Assembly (NCBI RefSeq): GCF_900312745.1
Contig: NZ_OMPD01000008.1
Span: 248,001-312,000, forward strand
From: Aquimarina sp. AU58
GTDB lineage: Bacteria > Bacteroidota > Bacteroidia > Flavobacteriales > Flavobacteriaceae
Direction: 5' to 3'
DNA length: 64,000 nucleotides
The notes beneath the pieces are model-generated. The model had not been told where the DNA came from. It did not search any database and saw only the letters and a list, made by a program, of their open reading frames with translations. The position numbers and the translations under genes are program-made. Positions 17,933 through 26,617 of this stretch are shown piece by piece. How positions within the stretch are numbered: the stretch's first letter is position 1; each line of letters begins with the position of its first letter.

Positions 17933-18790
17933 TTAATAAAGGTATTCTAAAGCTACTTTATCATATTGACCAAATTCTCCTTCATTATAAGGGAAACAAG
18001 CATTCATGATAGATGATGCATCTTGACTAGCCCCAGGAGTTCCTGGAATATGTATAGCACCAGTAGGAGCTGCCGGTTCTCCACTTTGACCACAAGACTG
18101 TCTCGTATTCCAATCTGTATGTCTTAATCCAACACAATGACCTAATTCGTGAGTAAATAAACCTTCTAGCAATTGATCGTCATTATTTCTATTAGCCCCA
18201 CCATTAATTTTTACACGTTTAAATGGTTCCCCCGCCGAAGGAAAACCAGCTTCTCCGCGAACTCCATCCTGAGCTATTATTGATGCAGTAGTTTCGGTAT
18301 AAGCAACGATATCACTAGAATTAAAACTAGTAGAAAAAACTAAATTAAGTTGAATATTTATATTTAAAGCATTGTAATTTGCTACTGCATACTGCAAACC
18401 TCTCTGAGCAACTGAGCTAAGCCCAAACCTGTTATTTCCATTATATCCAACAACACGAATTGTTCTTGGAGTGCTTACAAGGTTGGTACTTCTATACTGT
18501 TTACTTTGCACTCCATCTCCTATATCCATTTTCATGATTTGATCATAAGACATTTTAATATCACCTTCTATTGTGTACATCATTTTTTGACTTCCATCAA
18601 TATCACTAACCATTCCTTTTTCTATTCCGTTAGGGTTAAAATGTAATGCTGTTATTTTGTTTAAAACATCTTTTGAGATTTCTTGTAAAGACTGATCTGC
18701 TGCAACTTCTGGAGATTCTTTTTCACATGATGTAAAAACTGATAGTGTAGCAACAGCGAACACTACCGCAAGGGTTCTAAAATTTTTCAT
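17933..18790 (-). CDS. Lipoprotein zinc metalloprotease, M57-like (HEIGH family), copy 1
   Basis: The 285-residue product has a lipoprotein signal (FTSC, Cys22), a propeptide-like region (KDVLNKITALHFNPNGIEKG), and a catalytic domain with HELGHCVGLRHTDW: zinc ligands H214, H218 and H224 and catalytic E215. This is the M57 / dual-action HEIGH metallopeptidase type, short for a metzincin-like enzyme and common in marine Flavobacteria. Several Cys after the zinc site may form disulphides. It is about 60% identical by eye to the gene at 21862, and the two flank a two-component system. It is probably surface-exposed and degrades external protein. Confidence 0.85.
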   Translation of the reverse strand: MKNFRTLAVVFAVATLSVFTSCEKESPEVAADQSLQEISKDVLNKITALHFNPNGIEKGMVSDIDGSQKMMYTIEGDIKMSYDQIMKMDIGDGVQSKQYRSTNLVSTPRTIRVVGYNGNNRFGLSSVAQRGLQYAVANYNALNINIQLNLVFSTSFNSSDIVAYTETTASIIAQDGVRGEAGFPSAGEPFKRVKINGGANRNNDDQLLEGLFTHELGHCVGLRHTDWNTRQSCGQSGEPAAPTGAIHIPGTPGASQDASSIMNACFPYNEGEFGQYDKVALEYLY

Positions 18791-19126
18791 TGAGTTTGTA
18801 TTAAGTGTTAAAACTTTAACAATATATTCTTAAATTCTCTTAAAATTTAACTATACTACATGAATCGTTGATTTCTTTACATAAACTGCTATTTTTTGAC
18901 AATAAACAGTAATAAACCCGTATTTTATTAACGTTAAAAACATAACAACATCTTGACAAGTATGGTTTTACCTGATATTAACAGGATAGAATGCTTTAAA
19001 ACTTAGCTCACCGATGCTATACTTATTTGCACAAGTTGTAGTTCATTTTTTCACAAACAACAAAATTGCAATACATACTGCATAACTTTATTAGTTTCGT
19101 AATTTTACTTACCATATATCATAGAT
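18791..19126. promoter_or_regulatory. Divergent regulatory region between protease copy 1 and the sensor kinase
   Basis: This gap contains the two-arm element at 18882-18916 (described separately), upstream of the minus-strand protease. Toward the kinase gene the sequence is AT-rich without a clear -33/-7 pair. No ORF is supported. Confidence 0.4.
18882..18916 (-). promoter_or_regulatory. Two-arm element upstream of protease copy 1
   Basis: On the plus strand TAAACTGCT is followed after 15 bases by ACAGTAATAAA. The same two arms occur upstream of the paralogous protease (22825-22849, opposite strand) with a 5-base spacer. The element starts about 92 bases before the ATG. A spacer difference of exactly 10 bases is one helical turn, as expected for a dimeric activator such as the LytTR regulator encoded between the two genes. 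Confidence 0.6.
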
Positions 19127-21001
19127 ATGACAACAACCAGGTATATTATCGTATTGTTTTTTCTATTTGAATTGTTCTCTATTGTATCAATTTCTGCAAA
19201 AGACATAATAGTGATTGATCTAAAAAAAAGAGCACAGGATTCAATAGTCATGCATCTTAAACAAAAACAACAACAGGCCAGACAATCAAATCAAAAAGAT
19301 AGTATTATTAAAAGTGATTTAAACTTATTAAAGTTTTACACCTATAATCAATCAAAAAATACAGACACAGATGAGCTATTTGATTTACTAAATTATTGCA
19401 CAGACAACGATAATATTAATTGTCGCATAGAAGTATACGCCATGCTAGCCTGGCAAATGCAAAAAAAAGATCAATATTCGCAAGCTTTAGAGTATTACAA
19501 CAAAGCTATAGGTCTTTCTAATGATACTGAAAAAGAACAGTTTATATGGTATATTTTAATTAATCAGGGAACATTATTCAATGAGTTGTTAGAACCAGAG
19601 ATTGCCAGGGAAAATTTTAAGACCTCGTTTAAATATATTAAACCAAATCAAGATCACAGGATGGCTATTTCGTTATTAAATATTTCTTCTACATTCGAAA
19701 AAACAAATCCCGATTCGATGGCTTATTTTTCTAATAAAGCTATACGTATTCTTGAAAAAAAACCAGATCGTAACAGCTCTCTCGAAATAGCTGCAAATAA
19801 TGTTGCTTATAGTTATATTAAACAAAATAAACTAAAAGAGGCTTCGAGAATTATTGATAAATATATTGATCTAAATAAGATTCCAGATAATAAAAAAGAC
19901 CAGTTTGGATCATTTTTCTTTAACACAGTGGGAGAATTAAATTATAAGCTAGGCCATCTAGACAAGGCTATTGATTATTACAAGAAATCTATACGTTACA
20001 CAGAAAACGCCTACCCTCCTTCTAATCTAATGAGTTTGAATGATCTGGCTGAGATTTACGAAATCAAAGGAGAATTAAAAAAGGCTATTCAATATTTAAA
20101 AGCTAAAGAAAATTATCTTCAAAAGTTTAATGAACATAATCTTAAAAAAGAGATTGCACGATCAGAGTATAATAAGATACTAACCGAAAAAAATAAACTA
20201 ATTACTAATCTCGAGAAGAAAAATCAAAAAACAAATAAACAAGTTTACAATAGTAAAATTCTCGCCTTAAGTTCGGGAGTTATCACTATAATATGCATCT
20301 TGTTTTTTTTAACTATTTATCAAAAAAGCAGGTTAAAAATATCACAGCTCAATGAAGAAATAAGTTTGGTTAGATTAAAATCATTACGATCAATAATGAA
20401 TCCACATTTCTTATTTAACTCATTTAATACATTACAGAGTTATATTCTTCAAAAAGATAAGTTCGAGGCTAGCGAACATATGAGAGAGCTCTCTCAATTA
20501 ATTCGAAAAATATTATCTAACTCAGATAGTCTATACATTAGTTTTAAGGAAGAATTAGAGATTATCAAGACTTATATAACTTTAGAAAACAAACGATTTG
20601 AGGATCAATTTGAGTTAAACCTAACAATTGATAAAAATTTAATAGAGCTTAATCCTAAAATACCATCTATGATTATTCAACCGCATCTCGAAAATGCTGT
20701 TATACACGGGTTAAGTTCTAAAAACAAAAAAATACTGAAGCTATCATTTCAAAAAAAGAAAAATAGCATACAATGCATTATCGAGGATAATGGTATTGGC
20801 AGAAAAAAATCTGCCAAATTAAATAAAAAATCAAAAAATATGACCAATTTATCGATTGCATCAGGAAATACAGCAGAAAGAATAAAGCTTCTTAGAAAAG
20901 TAGGATATAAAAAAACGTCTATGAAAATTACAGATTTGTTAGATGATAATAAAAAATCAAGAGGCACCAGAGTTACCGTTAATCTACCAATTATAAATTA
21001 A
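19127..21001 (+). CDS. TPR-containing sensor histidine kinase, LytS/YehU type
   Basis: The 624-residue membrane kinase has a signal-like N-terminus (FFLFELFSIVSISA), a periplasmic TPR region at about 90-330 (for example AMLAWQMQKKDQYSQALEYYNKAI, LNYKLGHLDKAIDYYKKSI), a coiled coil, one membrane helix (about 375-397), and a His_kinase domain with SIMNPHFLFNSFNTLQ, placing the phosphorylated His at 427. The ATPase part shows MIIQPHLENAVIHGL (N box) and IEDNGIGR (G1 box). It passes phosphate to the LytTR regulator 6 bases downstream. The flanking protease genes suggest nutrient or peptide sensing. Confidence 0.9.
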   Translation: MTTTRYIIVLFFLFELFSIVSISAKDIIVIDLKKRAQDSIVMHLKQKQQQARQSNQKDSIIKSDLNLLKFYTYNQSKNTDTDELFDLLNYCTDNDNINCRIEVYAMLAWQMQKKDQYSQALEYYNKAIGLSNDTEKEQFIWYILINQGTLFNELLEPEIARENFKTSFKYIKPNQDHRMAISLLNISSTFEKTNPDSMAYFSNKAIRILEKKPDRNSSLEIAANNVAYSYIKQNKLKEASRIIDKYIDLNKIPDNKKDQFGSFFFNTVGELNYKLGHLDKAIDYYKKSIRYTENAYPPSNLMSLNDLAEIYEIKGELKKAIQYLKAKENYLQKFNEHNLKKEIARSEYNKILTEKNKLITNLEKKNQKTNKQVYNSKILALSSGVITIICILFFLTIYQKSRLKISQLNEEISLVRLKSLRSIMNPHFLFNSFNTLQSYILQKDKFEASEHMRELSQLIRKILSNSDSLYISFKEELEIIKTYITLENKRFEDQFELNLTIDKNLIELNPKIPSMIIQPHLENAVIHGLSSKNKKILKLSFQKKKNSIQCIIEDNGIGRKKSAKLNKKSKNMTNLSIASGNTAERIKLLRKVGYKKTSMKITDLLDDNKKSRGTRVTVNLPIIN

Positions 21002-21007
21002 TAGTTT

Positions 21008-21757
21008 ATGAGTACATCACTTAAATGCATCATTATAGATGATGAAAAAATGGCTAGAAACAGTTTAAAAGTTCTATTACAAAACTATTGCCCAGAAGTA
21101 GAAGTGATTGGCGAAGGATGGGACAAAACATCAATGAAAAAGCTCTTCAAAGAATTTAATCCAGATATTGTGTTTTTAGACATTCAGTTAGGAAACAGTA
21201 CTATTTTTGATATCATTCCTAGTCATGAGCTTATGGATTTCAAAATAATTTTTATCTCTGCGCATGATGAATATGCATTAAAAGGATATAAGTATGATGC
21301 TATTGATTACCTTTTAAAGCCTGTAGACCCTATAAAACTTAAAGAAGCCGTTAGCAAGGTAACTCAATATATAAATAAAGAAGCGGCTTCTAGGAGCAGT
21401 GTAGAAGAAAACTTAAAAAATTTGTATAATTTAAGAGAATCTCCACAAATCACATTATCAGATGCCAGAGGGTTACATGTTATCAAAATTGAAGATATTA
21501 TGTATTGTATCGCAGAGGGCAACTACACGTCTATAATTCTTAATAATCAACCACAGATGGTAGTATCAAAAAATCTTAAGTTTTTTGAGGAAAAGTTAAT
21601 ACAGCCCAATTTTTTCAGGATTCACAAATCTAATCTTATCAATATACATTATCTCAAATTATTAAGTAATGATGATGGGGGACATATTGTAATGAGTGAT
21701 GGAAAAACACTATCTATCTCCAGGGATAAGAAACGAGAACTTCTTAAACGCATCTAA
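21008..21757 (+). CDS. LytTR-family response regulator
   Basis: The 249-residue protein has an N-terminal receiver domain (acidic pair D11/D12 in IIIDDEK, phosphoacceptor D58 in IVFLDIQ, and the conserved Lys in DYLLKPVDP) and a C-terminal LytTR DNA-binding domain (about 150-249, with CIAEGNYTSIIL, FFRIHKSNLINIHYL and SDGKTLSISRDKKRELL). It pairs with the kinase 6 bases upstream. LytTR proteins bind pairs of short repeats one turn apart; the two-arm elements next to both metalloprotease genes are obvious candidate targets. Confidence 0.92.
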   Translation: MSTSLKCIIIDDEKMARNSLKVLLQNYCPEVEVIGEGWDKTSMKKLFKEFNPDIVFLDIQLGNSTIFDIIPSHELMDFKIIFISAHDEYALKGYKYDAIDYLLKPVDPIKLKEAVSKVTQYINKEAASRSSVEENLKNLYNLRESPQITLSDARGLHVIKIEDIMYCIAEGNYTSIILNNQPQMVVSKNLKFFEEKLIQPNFFRIHKSNLINIHYLKLLSNDDGGHIVMSDGKTLSISRDKKRELLKRI

Positions 21758-21802
21758 AAATACTTCTACTACTTATATTGTACTGTACTTATTATAAAAT
21801 AA

Positions 21803-21832
21803 TAAAAGACTGCCAAAAGGCAGTCTTTTATC
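21803..21832. terminator. Bidirectional terminator between the regulator and protease copy 2
   Basis: Arms TAAAAGACTGCC and GGCAGTCTTTTA around AAAA, with T runs on both strands, lie between the converging regulator and protease genes and can stop both transcripts. Confidence 0.88.
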
Positions 21833-21861
21833 TATATCTAAATATACTATCGATTACTAAA

Positions 21862-22722
21862 TTAGTAAAGGTAGTTTAATGCTACCCTATCCAGATTACT
21901 CCATTCTCCATCGGTATTTGCAGGGTAACAAGCATTCATTATAGAATTTGGATCACCACCAGGACCAGCTGTTCCCGGGATATATACAAGACCATCATTG
22001 CTTACTCCTTCATTACTATTTTCTCCACACGTTTTTCTGGTATCCCAATCTGTATGTCTAAACCCAACACAATGACCAATTTCGTGCGCTAGTAAATGTT
22101 CTAGTTGCTGATTTGTTTGCGTTAAATTTGCTCCGTTATTAATTCTAACTCTTGTAAAAGGGTATCCATTACTAGGAAAACCTGCAATCCCTGCAGATCT
22201 GTTTGGATCTGGGTTTATGCTATTATCTACATATACCAGGATATCATTAGCTCGCCAGCTTGTTCCAAAAGATAATATGAATCTAATACTAAGATTTTCA
22301 TTATTGTAATTATTAACAGCATATTGCAAACCTGTCTGCGCCGTAGAACTTAATCCATATTGATTATTACCTGTGTACCCCACTACGCGAATAACATTAG
22401 TCGATGTTACCAGATTATTGGTTCTATACTGCTTGTTTTGAATCCCCCCATGAAGCCCCATATCCATGATTTGAGATTTTGATAACATGATGTCATCTTC
22501 AATACGGTACATTGCTTTTTGGGTACCGTCAATATCATTTACTATTACTTTTTCTATGCCATTAGGATTAAAATGTAATGCTGTGATTTTATTTAAAACA
22601 TCTTTTTCAACTACTAAAGAGGGCTCTTCTATGGAAATATTAACCTGATCTTTATCGCAAGACAGCAACGTTAGTGTAGTAGCCATTGCAGTGACCATCA
22701 CTAAAGATTTGATTTTTTTCAT
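21862..22722 (-). CDS. Lipoprotein zinc metalloprotease, M57-like (HEIGH family), copy 2
   Basis: This 286-residue paralogue of the gene at 17933 keeps every landmark: lipobox LLSC (Cys22), the KDVLNKITALHFNPNGIEK propeptide segment, and HEIGHCVGFRHTDW with H213, E214, H217 and H223, plus the downstream Cys pair and the NSIMNACYP turn. The order protease-kinase-regulator-protease and the shared upstream element argue that both copies are controlled by the two-component system. It acts as a probable surface lipoprotein peptidase; the substrate is unknown. Confidence 0.85.
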   Translation of the reverse strand: MKKIKSLVMVTAMATTLTLLSCDKDQVNISIEEPSLVVEKDVLNKITALHFNPNGIEKVIVNDIDGTQKAMYRIEDDIMLSKSQIMDMGLHGGIQNKQYRTNNLVTSTNVIRVVGYTGNNQYGLSSTAQTGLQYAVNNYNNENLSIRFILSFGTSWRANDILVYVDNSINPDPNRSAGIAGFPSNGYPFTRVRINNGANLTQTNQQLEHLLAHEIGHCVGFRHTDWDTRKTCGENSNEGVSNDGLVYIPGTAGPGGDPNSIMNACYPANTDGEWSNLDRVALNYLY

Positions 22723-22824
22723 TTTAAATAAAAGTTAAGTTTGTGTGTTTTGTTGTGATAAATTTAACATTCCATTTACAGAACGAAAAATTTTTTTATC
22801 AACAAATTGATGATAAGTCACATT

Positions 22825-22849
22825 TTTATTACTGTAATACAGCAGTTTA
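22825..22849 (-). promoter_or_regulatory. Two-arm element upstream of protease copy 2
   Basis: Read on the minus strand, TAAACTGCT and ACAGTAATAAA are separated by GTATT. Both arms are identical to those at 18882-18916. It lies 103-127 bases before the ATG, almost the same distance as in copy 1. Confidence 0.6.
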
Positions 22850-22928
22850 CACAAAACAAAAAAGCCGCTCCAACAAAGCATTTCTATACTCTATTTAGTC
22901 TAAAAATTTTATCTGTTTTCTTCTTAAT

Positions 22929-22993
22929 AACTACTTAAATAGTTAAATAACTATAAAAATAGTTGTAAAACTAAATCTATAGTTATACTTTTG
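22929..22993 (+). promoter_or_regulatory. Promoter with three evenly spaced BlaI-type operators
   Basis: The dyad AACTA-N6-TAGTT occurs three times, at 22929-22944, 22949-22964 and 22969-22984, exactly 20 bases apart. The promoter TTG (22963-22965), N20, TACTTTTG (22986-22993) overlaps the second and third copies. This spacing would put repressor dimers on nearly one face of the DNA and close the promoter of blaI. Confidence 0.85.
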
Positions 22994-23013
22994 ACCCTTA
23001 TTAATACTCTCCT

Positions 23014-23370
23014 ATGGAAAAACTTACTAATAAAGAAGAAGAAATCATGCAGGCATTATGGAAGCTAAAAAAAGCTTTCGCAAAAGAGGTTCAAGCCGAA
23101 CTACATAATGCTGTACATTACAACACCGTATCTACGATTATACGTAATCTTGAGGATAAAAAGTATGTAGGCCATCAAGCTTATGGAAAAACACATCAGT
23201 ACTTCCCTATTATTACAAAAGAAGAATATCGTAGCAATTTTGTAAGCAAAGCCATGAAACAATATTTTAACGACTCGTATAAAAATATGGTTTCCTTTTT
23301 TGCCAAAGAAGAGAAAATAACTGCAGATGAGTTAAGAGAGATTTTAAAAGTAATAGAAAAAGAAAAATAA
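23014..23370 (+). CDS. blaI: BlaI/MecI-family transcriptional repressor
   Basis: The 118-residue protein has an N-terminal winged helix (TNKEEEIMQALWKLKKAFAKEVQAEL...HYNTVSTIIRNLEDKKYVGHQAYGKTHQYFPI) and a C-terminal dimerisation helix region, the standard BlaI layout. It should bind the three dyads just upstream and so repress itself and the BlaR1-like gene, which starts 3 bases after its stop. No beta-lactamase gene is next to it, so the inducing signal may be a different cell-wall or envelope stress. Confidence 0.92.
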   Translation: MEKLTNKEEEIMQALWKLKKAFAKEVQAELHNAVHYNTVSTIIRNLEDKKYVGHQAYGKTHQYFPIITKEEYRSNFVSKAMKQYFNDSYKNMVSFFAKEEKITADELREILKVIEKEK

Positions 23371-23373
23371 GCT

Positions 23374-24912
23374 ATGGAAACCTTCTTAATTTATCTTTTT
23401 AAAGCCAGTATTTTACTTTCGACATTTTATGGAGTTTATTTTTTGCTACTTAGAAAAGACACTTTTTTTACGATAAACAGGCATTTTCTATTGGTTGGTA
23501 TCATCACTTCTATACTATTGCCATTCATAGAGTTTACAACCATTAAGTTTATTGAAAATCCAGTTTTTTATATAAAAGGAACACCTCTATCTGCTTCAGA
23601 AAATGTAATTCCCGAAACTTTAAACTGGTGGCTAATCGGATCTATACTTTATGGCCTGGGAATTCTTATATTTTTATCTCGTTTTGGCCTTCAACTACTA
23701 TCCTTAAAGAAATTACTAGCACATCATCAAAGCAGGAAAAAAGACGGTTTCAACTTTATTGAAGTTGCTCAGGATATCGCTCCTTTTTCTTTTTTTAATA
23801 CGATCGTATACAATCCGGTATTACACTCCAGAGAAGAATTAGATATGATTCTAAAACATGAAAAAATACATGTTCAGCAATTTCATACTCTCGATTTAAT
23901 ACTAGTGAATCTTCTTCTCATATTTCAATGGGTAAACCCATTTGCCTGGTTATACAAAAAAAACCTGGAGCAGAACTTAGAATTTATCGCCGATCGAGAA
24001 GCTATAAACCAAATGACATCCAGAAAAGAGTATCAATTAACTTTATTAAAAGTATCATCAAATAATTACTCTACCATTACTAATAATTTTTATCAATCAT
24101 TAATCAAAAAACGAATTGTTATGTTAAACAAACAAAGTTCTCAAAGTAAGAAGTTATGGAAAATCACTGTTATTCTTCCCTTGTTAAGTCTATTTTTATG
24201 GAGTTTTAACACCCGGGAAGTTGTTAGGGTCAAACAGGATATAAAAATTGATCAAAACGCTTCAGAAAATATTGTCATTCAAGAAAAAGAGGGAAAGATT
24301 ATTGAATTTATAGTCGACAAAAGTTCTTCAAAAGAAGACCTCAATAAAGTCAAAAATACCTTAAAAAATGACTACAGCCTTGAGGTTAAGTTCTCTGGTA
24401 TTAAACGAAATGATGCTCATGAAATAACGAGCATTAAAGTAGATATCTCTTCTAAAAAAGGAACGACCAACTATGCCATATCAAATGACACACCAATTAA
24501 TTCTTTTGTCATTATATACAATAGCGAAACTGGTAAAATCGAAATTGGTCAATCCAGAAATAACTCAAATTACGTATGGGTGGTTGACAAGGATAGTAAA
24601 TCTAAAAAAGGAAAAACAATGAAAATCCATACTGGAGATAAGAAAAATGAGTACATTTTTAGTGATGGAGATCACAAAGATATTTATGAGATACACACCA
24701 ATGACAACAAAACCTTTGCTTACATTACTGGTGATAGAGACGGTGAACCATTAATATATATTGATGGAAAAAAATCGACCAAAAAAGAAATGGAAAAATT
24801 AAACTCTGATACCATAGAAATGATGAATGTCCTTAAAGGAAAATCTGCTATAAAAAAATATGGTGATAAAGCAAAAAACGGAGTGATCGAAATTATTATC
24901 AAAAAGAGCTAA
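23374..24912 (+). CDS. BlaR1-like M56 membrane metalloprotease with TonB plug-like tail
   Basis: The 512-residue protein has helices near 5-25, 35-55, 85-105 and 265-280, and the M56 zinc motif HEKIH (H162, E163, H166) with a distal Glu in ILEFIADREA-type context (NLEFIADREAINQ). BlaR1-like proteins sense a ligand and cleave BlaI. The outer part (about 290-512) is not a penicillin-binding domain; it has a beta-rich domain and ends in a TonB-receptor plug-like segment (MNVLKGKSAIKKYGDKAKNGVIEIII). The gene at 25238 repeats this outer part as a separate protein. Confidence 0.85.
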   Translation: METFLIYLFKASILLSTFYGVYFLLLRKDTFFTINRHFLLVGIITSILLPFIEFTTIKFIENPVFYIKGTPLSASENVIPETLNWWLIGSILYGLGILIFLSRFGLQLLSLKKLLAHHQSRKKDGFNFIEVAQDIAPFSFFNTIVYNPVLHSREELDMILKHEKIHVQQFHTLDLILVNLLLIFQWVNPFAWLYKKNLEQNLEFIADREAINQMTSRKEYQLTLLKVSSNNYSTITNNFYQSLIKKRIVMLNKQSSQSKKLWKITVILPLLSLFLWSFNTREVVRVKQDIKIDQNASENIVIQEKEGKIIEFIVDKSSSKEDLNKVKNTLKNDYSLEVKFSGIKRNDAHEITSIKVDISSKKGTTNYAISNDTPINSFVIIYNSETGKIEIGQSRNNSNYVWVVDKDSKSKKGKTMKIHTGDKKNEYIFSDGDHKDIYEIHTNDNKTFAYITGDRDGEPLIYIDGKKSTKKEMEKLNSDTIEMMNVLKGKSAIKKYGDKAKNGVIEIIIKKS

Positions 24913-24934
24913 CTCAATCCAGATATAAATCTTT

Positions 24935-24964
24935 AAAAACTCACTTCCTTCAAGTGAGTTTTTT
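24935..24964 (+). terminator. Terminator after the BlaR1-like gene
   Basis: AAAAACTCACTT and AAGTGAGTTTTTT surround a short loop, 25 bases after the stop codon. The T run ends 13 bases before the small gene at 24977. Confidence 0.85.
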
Positions 24965-24976
24965 GTATTTTTGACC

Positions 24977-25129
24977 ATGCAAAAACATTTCTTTTCGTTT
25001 ATCGCCAAGCTTAATAAAGTAATTCTACCGAGTTTTACCAAAAAACGCCTGGATCTTGCTAAAGCATCCAAATTACAACTTCTCATATTTGGATGGCGAT
25101 TATATGTTACCAAAAGAGCTTTGGGGTAA
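24977..25129 (+). CDS. Conserved 50-residue basic protein of Flavobacteria
   Basis: An ATG at 24977 opens a 50-residue frame ending at TAA 25127. The product is basic and compact: it begins MQKHFFSFIAKLNKVILPSF, then TKKRLDLAKASKLQLLIFG, and ends WRLYVTKRALG. I recognise this as a short, well-conserved Flavobacteriaceae family that databases sometimes label SsrA-binding protein; that label seems unreliable, as the protein is far shorter than SmpB. No function is assigned here. It follows a terminator, so it needs its own promoter. Confidence 0.75.
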   Translation: MQKHFFSFIAKLNKVILPSFTKKRLDLAKASKLQLLIFGWRLYVTKRALG

Positions 25130-25237
25130 AACCATAGCCTAATCCATAAAAAATTACTTCTTTTTGCAACACTAGCAACTCTTTTTCGTAATTAAAGAAG
25201 AAGTAATATCATCTATAAATAACCAAAAATATGTAGT

Positions 25238-26050
25238 ATGAAAAAATGGATCATTATGGGAATCAGCATGCTAGGTATGCTCTCCTTAACCGCATTTACC
25301 ACAAACTCTGGTAAGGATTTGATAATTGATAACATTAAACCTAACGAAATAACCGCGGTAATAAACAAAGACACCTCAGAAAAAGAATTAGAGGATTTAA
25401 AAGCATTCTTTTTAGAAAATGGTATCGAATTGCTTATCAAAAAAATAGAATTTAATGATAAAAAAGAGATTACCAGCCTAAGTATTGTTCTTAAAAAAGG
25501 AAATTCGAAAAGTCAATATTCTTCCTCTTCTAAGACTCCTATTTCTAAAATAGAATTAGGCTATAAAGATGGTAATTTATATATCTCAAACTCTGGTATG
25601 TTTGACATTGCTGCCTGGAAAAATCAGTCGGGCTTTAGTCACATACAAATTGATATGGACAGCATTATGAAGAAGCATAATTTTGTTTTCGATTTTGATG
25701 AAGAGAATGATTCTTTATTTTATAAAGGTCATTTTGATGCACAAAAACTAAAGGATCAAATCATGAAATCTTTTACTTTTGAAGAAGACGAAGATGGAAA
25801 CTTCTTTTTTAACGGCCAGCAAATGCCACATTTTCAAAATTTCAAATCCAAAAGATATAATTTTGTAGACAATCCTGATATCGAAAAACTTATTATTATT
25901 GACGGAAAGGAAGCTGATTTTAACACCCTGGATACGCTTGCAAAGTCAAATAAGTTAGCCGAAGTAGATTTTCTTAAGCCAGAAACTGCCATTAGTATTT
26001 ATGGCGACAAAGCCAAAGATGGTGCAATTATAGCCACTACCAAAGAATAA
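25238..26050 (+). CDS. Secreted paralogue of the BlaR1-like outer domain with plug-like tail
   Basis: The 270-residue product has a signal peptide (IIMGISMLGMLSLTAFT). Its first folded part (NEITAVINKDTSEKELEDLKAFFLENGIELLIKKIEFNDKKEITSLSIVLKKG) parallels the BlaR1-like segment DKSSSKEDLNKVKNTLKNDYSLEVKFSGIKRNDAHEITSIKVDI, and both end in a plug-like segment (here KPETAISIYGDKAKDGAIIATTK). It is probably periplasmic and may compete for or partner with the same ligand as the membrane protease. It is near but not clearly co-transcribed with blaI-blaR1. Confidence 0.7.
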   Translation: MKKWIIMGISMLGMLSLTAFTTNSGKDLIIDNIKPNEITAVINKDTSEKELEDLKAFFLENGIELLIKKIEFNDKKEITSLSIVLKKGNSKSQYSSSSKTPISKIELGYKDGNLYISNSGMFDIAAWKNQSGFSHIQIDMDSIMKKHNFVFDFDEENDSLFYKGHFDAQKLKDQIMKSFTFEEDEDGNFFFNGQQMPHFQNFKSKRYNFVDNPDIEKLIIIDGKEADFNTLDTLAKSNKLAEVDFLKPETAISIYGDKAKDGAIIATTKE

Positions 26051-26071
26051 ATTTCGTATAAAAAGTAATAT

Positions 26072-26100
26072 AAGCCTTCATCTTCTTGAAGGCTTTTTTT
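26072..26100. terminator. Terminator between convergent genes
   Basis: Arms AAGCCTTCA and TGAAGGCTT with a T run lie between the plus-strand gene ending at 26050 and apt, which ends at 26105 on the minus strand. Confidence 0.85.
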
Positions 26101-26104
26101 GTCA

Positions 26105-26617
26105 TTAATACTTTAAAAGAGCAGATCTGGGAACATCGAGTTTATCTTTTCCGTTAAGAAATTCCAGCTCCATAATAAAATTGCATTGTACTACTACTCC
26201 ACCCAGTTCTTTAACCAAATCACATACAGCTTTAGCGGTTCCTCCAGTAGCCAGTACATCATCATGAATCAACACATGTTCTCCGGCTTTGATAGCATCG
26301 ATATGTATTTCTAATGTATCTTCTCCATATTCTAAGCCGTAACTCTTTGATTTTACATCATAGGGCAACTTTCCTTTTTTCCGAACAGGTATAAATCCTG
26401 CTTGTAAACGTTCTGCAATCATACTTCCTATAATAAACCCTCTGGCTTCTATACCAATTACCTTATCAATTTTAATACCGTCTGGGCATAAACCAACTAA
26501 TTGATCTGCGCAACTTACCAAAGCTTTGTGATTTGCTAATAAAGGAGTAATGTCTTTAAATAAAATTCCAGGTTTGGGAAAGTCAGAAATATCTCTGATA
26601 TAATCTTGTAAATTCAT
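26105..26617 (-). CDS. apt: Adenine phosphoribosyltransferase
   Basis: Apt salvages adenine to AMP with PRPP in the cytoplasm. The 170-residue protein contains the family start (IRDISDFPKPGILFKDITPLL), the flexible loop region (GFIPVRKKGKLPYDVKSKSYGLEYGEDTLEIH) and the PRPP-binding loop HVLIHDDVLATGGTAKAV. Length is exactly that of the family. It is monocistronic. Confidence 0.95.
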   Translation of the reverse strand: MNLQDYIRDISDFPKPGILFKDITPLLANHKALVSCADQLVGLCPDGIKIDKVIGIEARGFIIGSMIAERLQAGFIPVRKKGKLPYDVKSKSYGLEYGEDTLEIHIDAIKAGEHVLIHDDVLATGGTAKAVCDLVKELGGVVVQCNFIMELEFLNGKDKLDVPRSALLKY

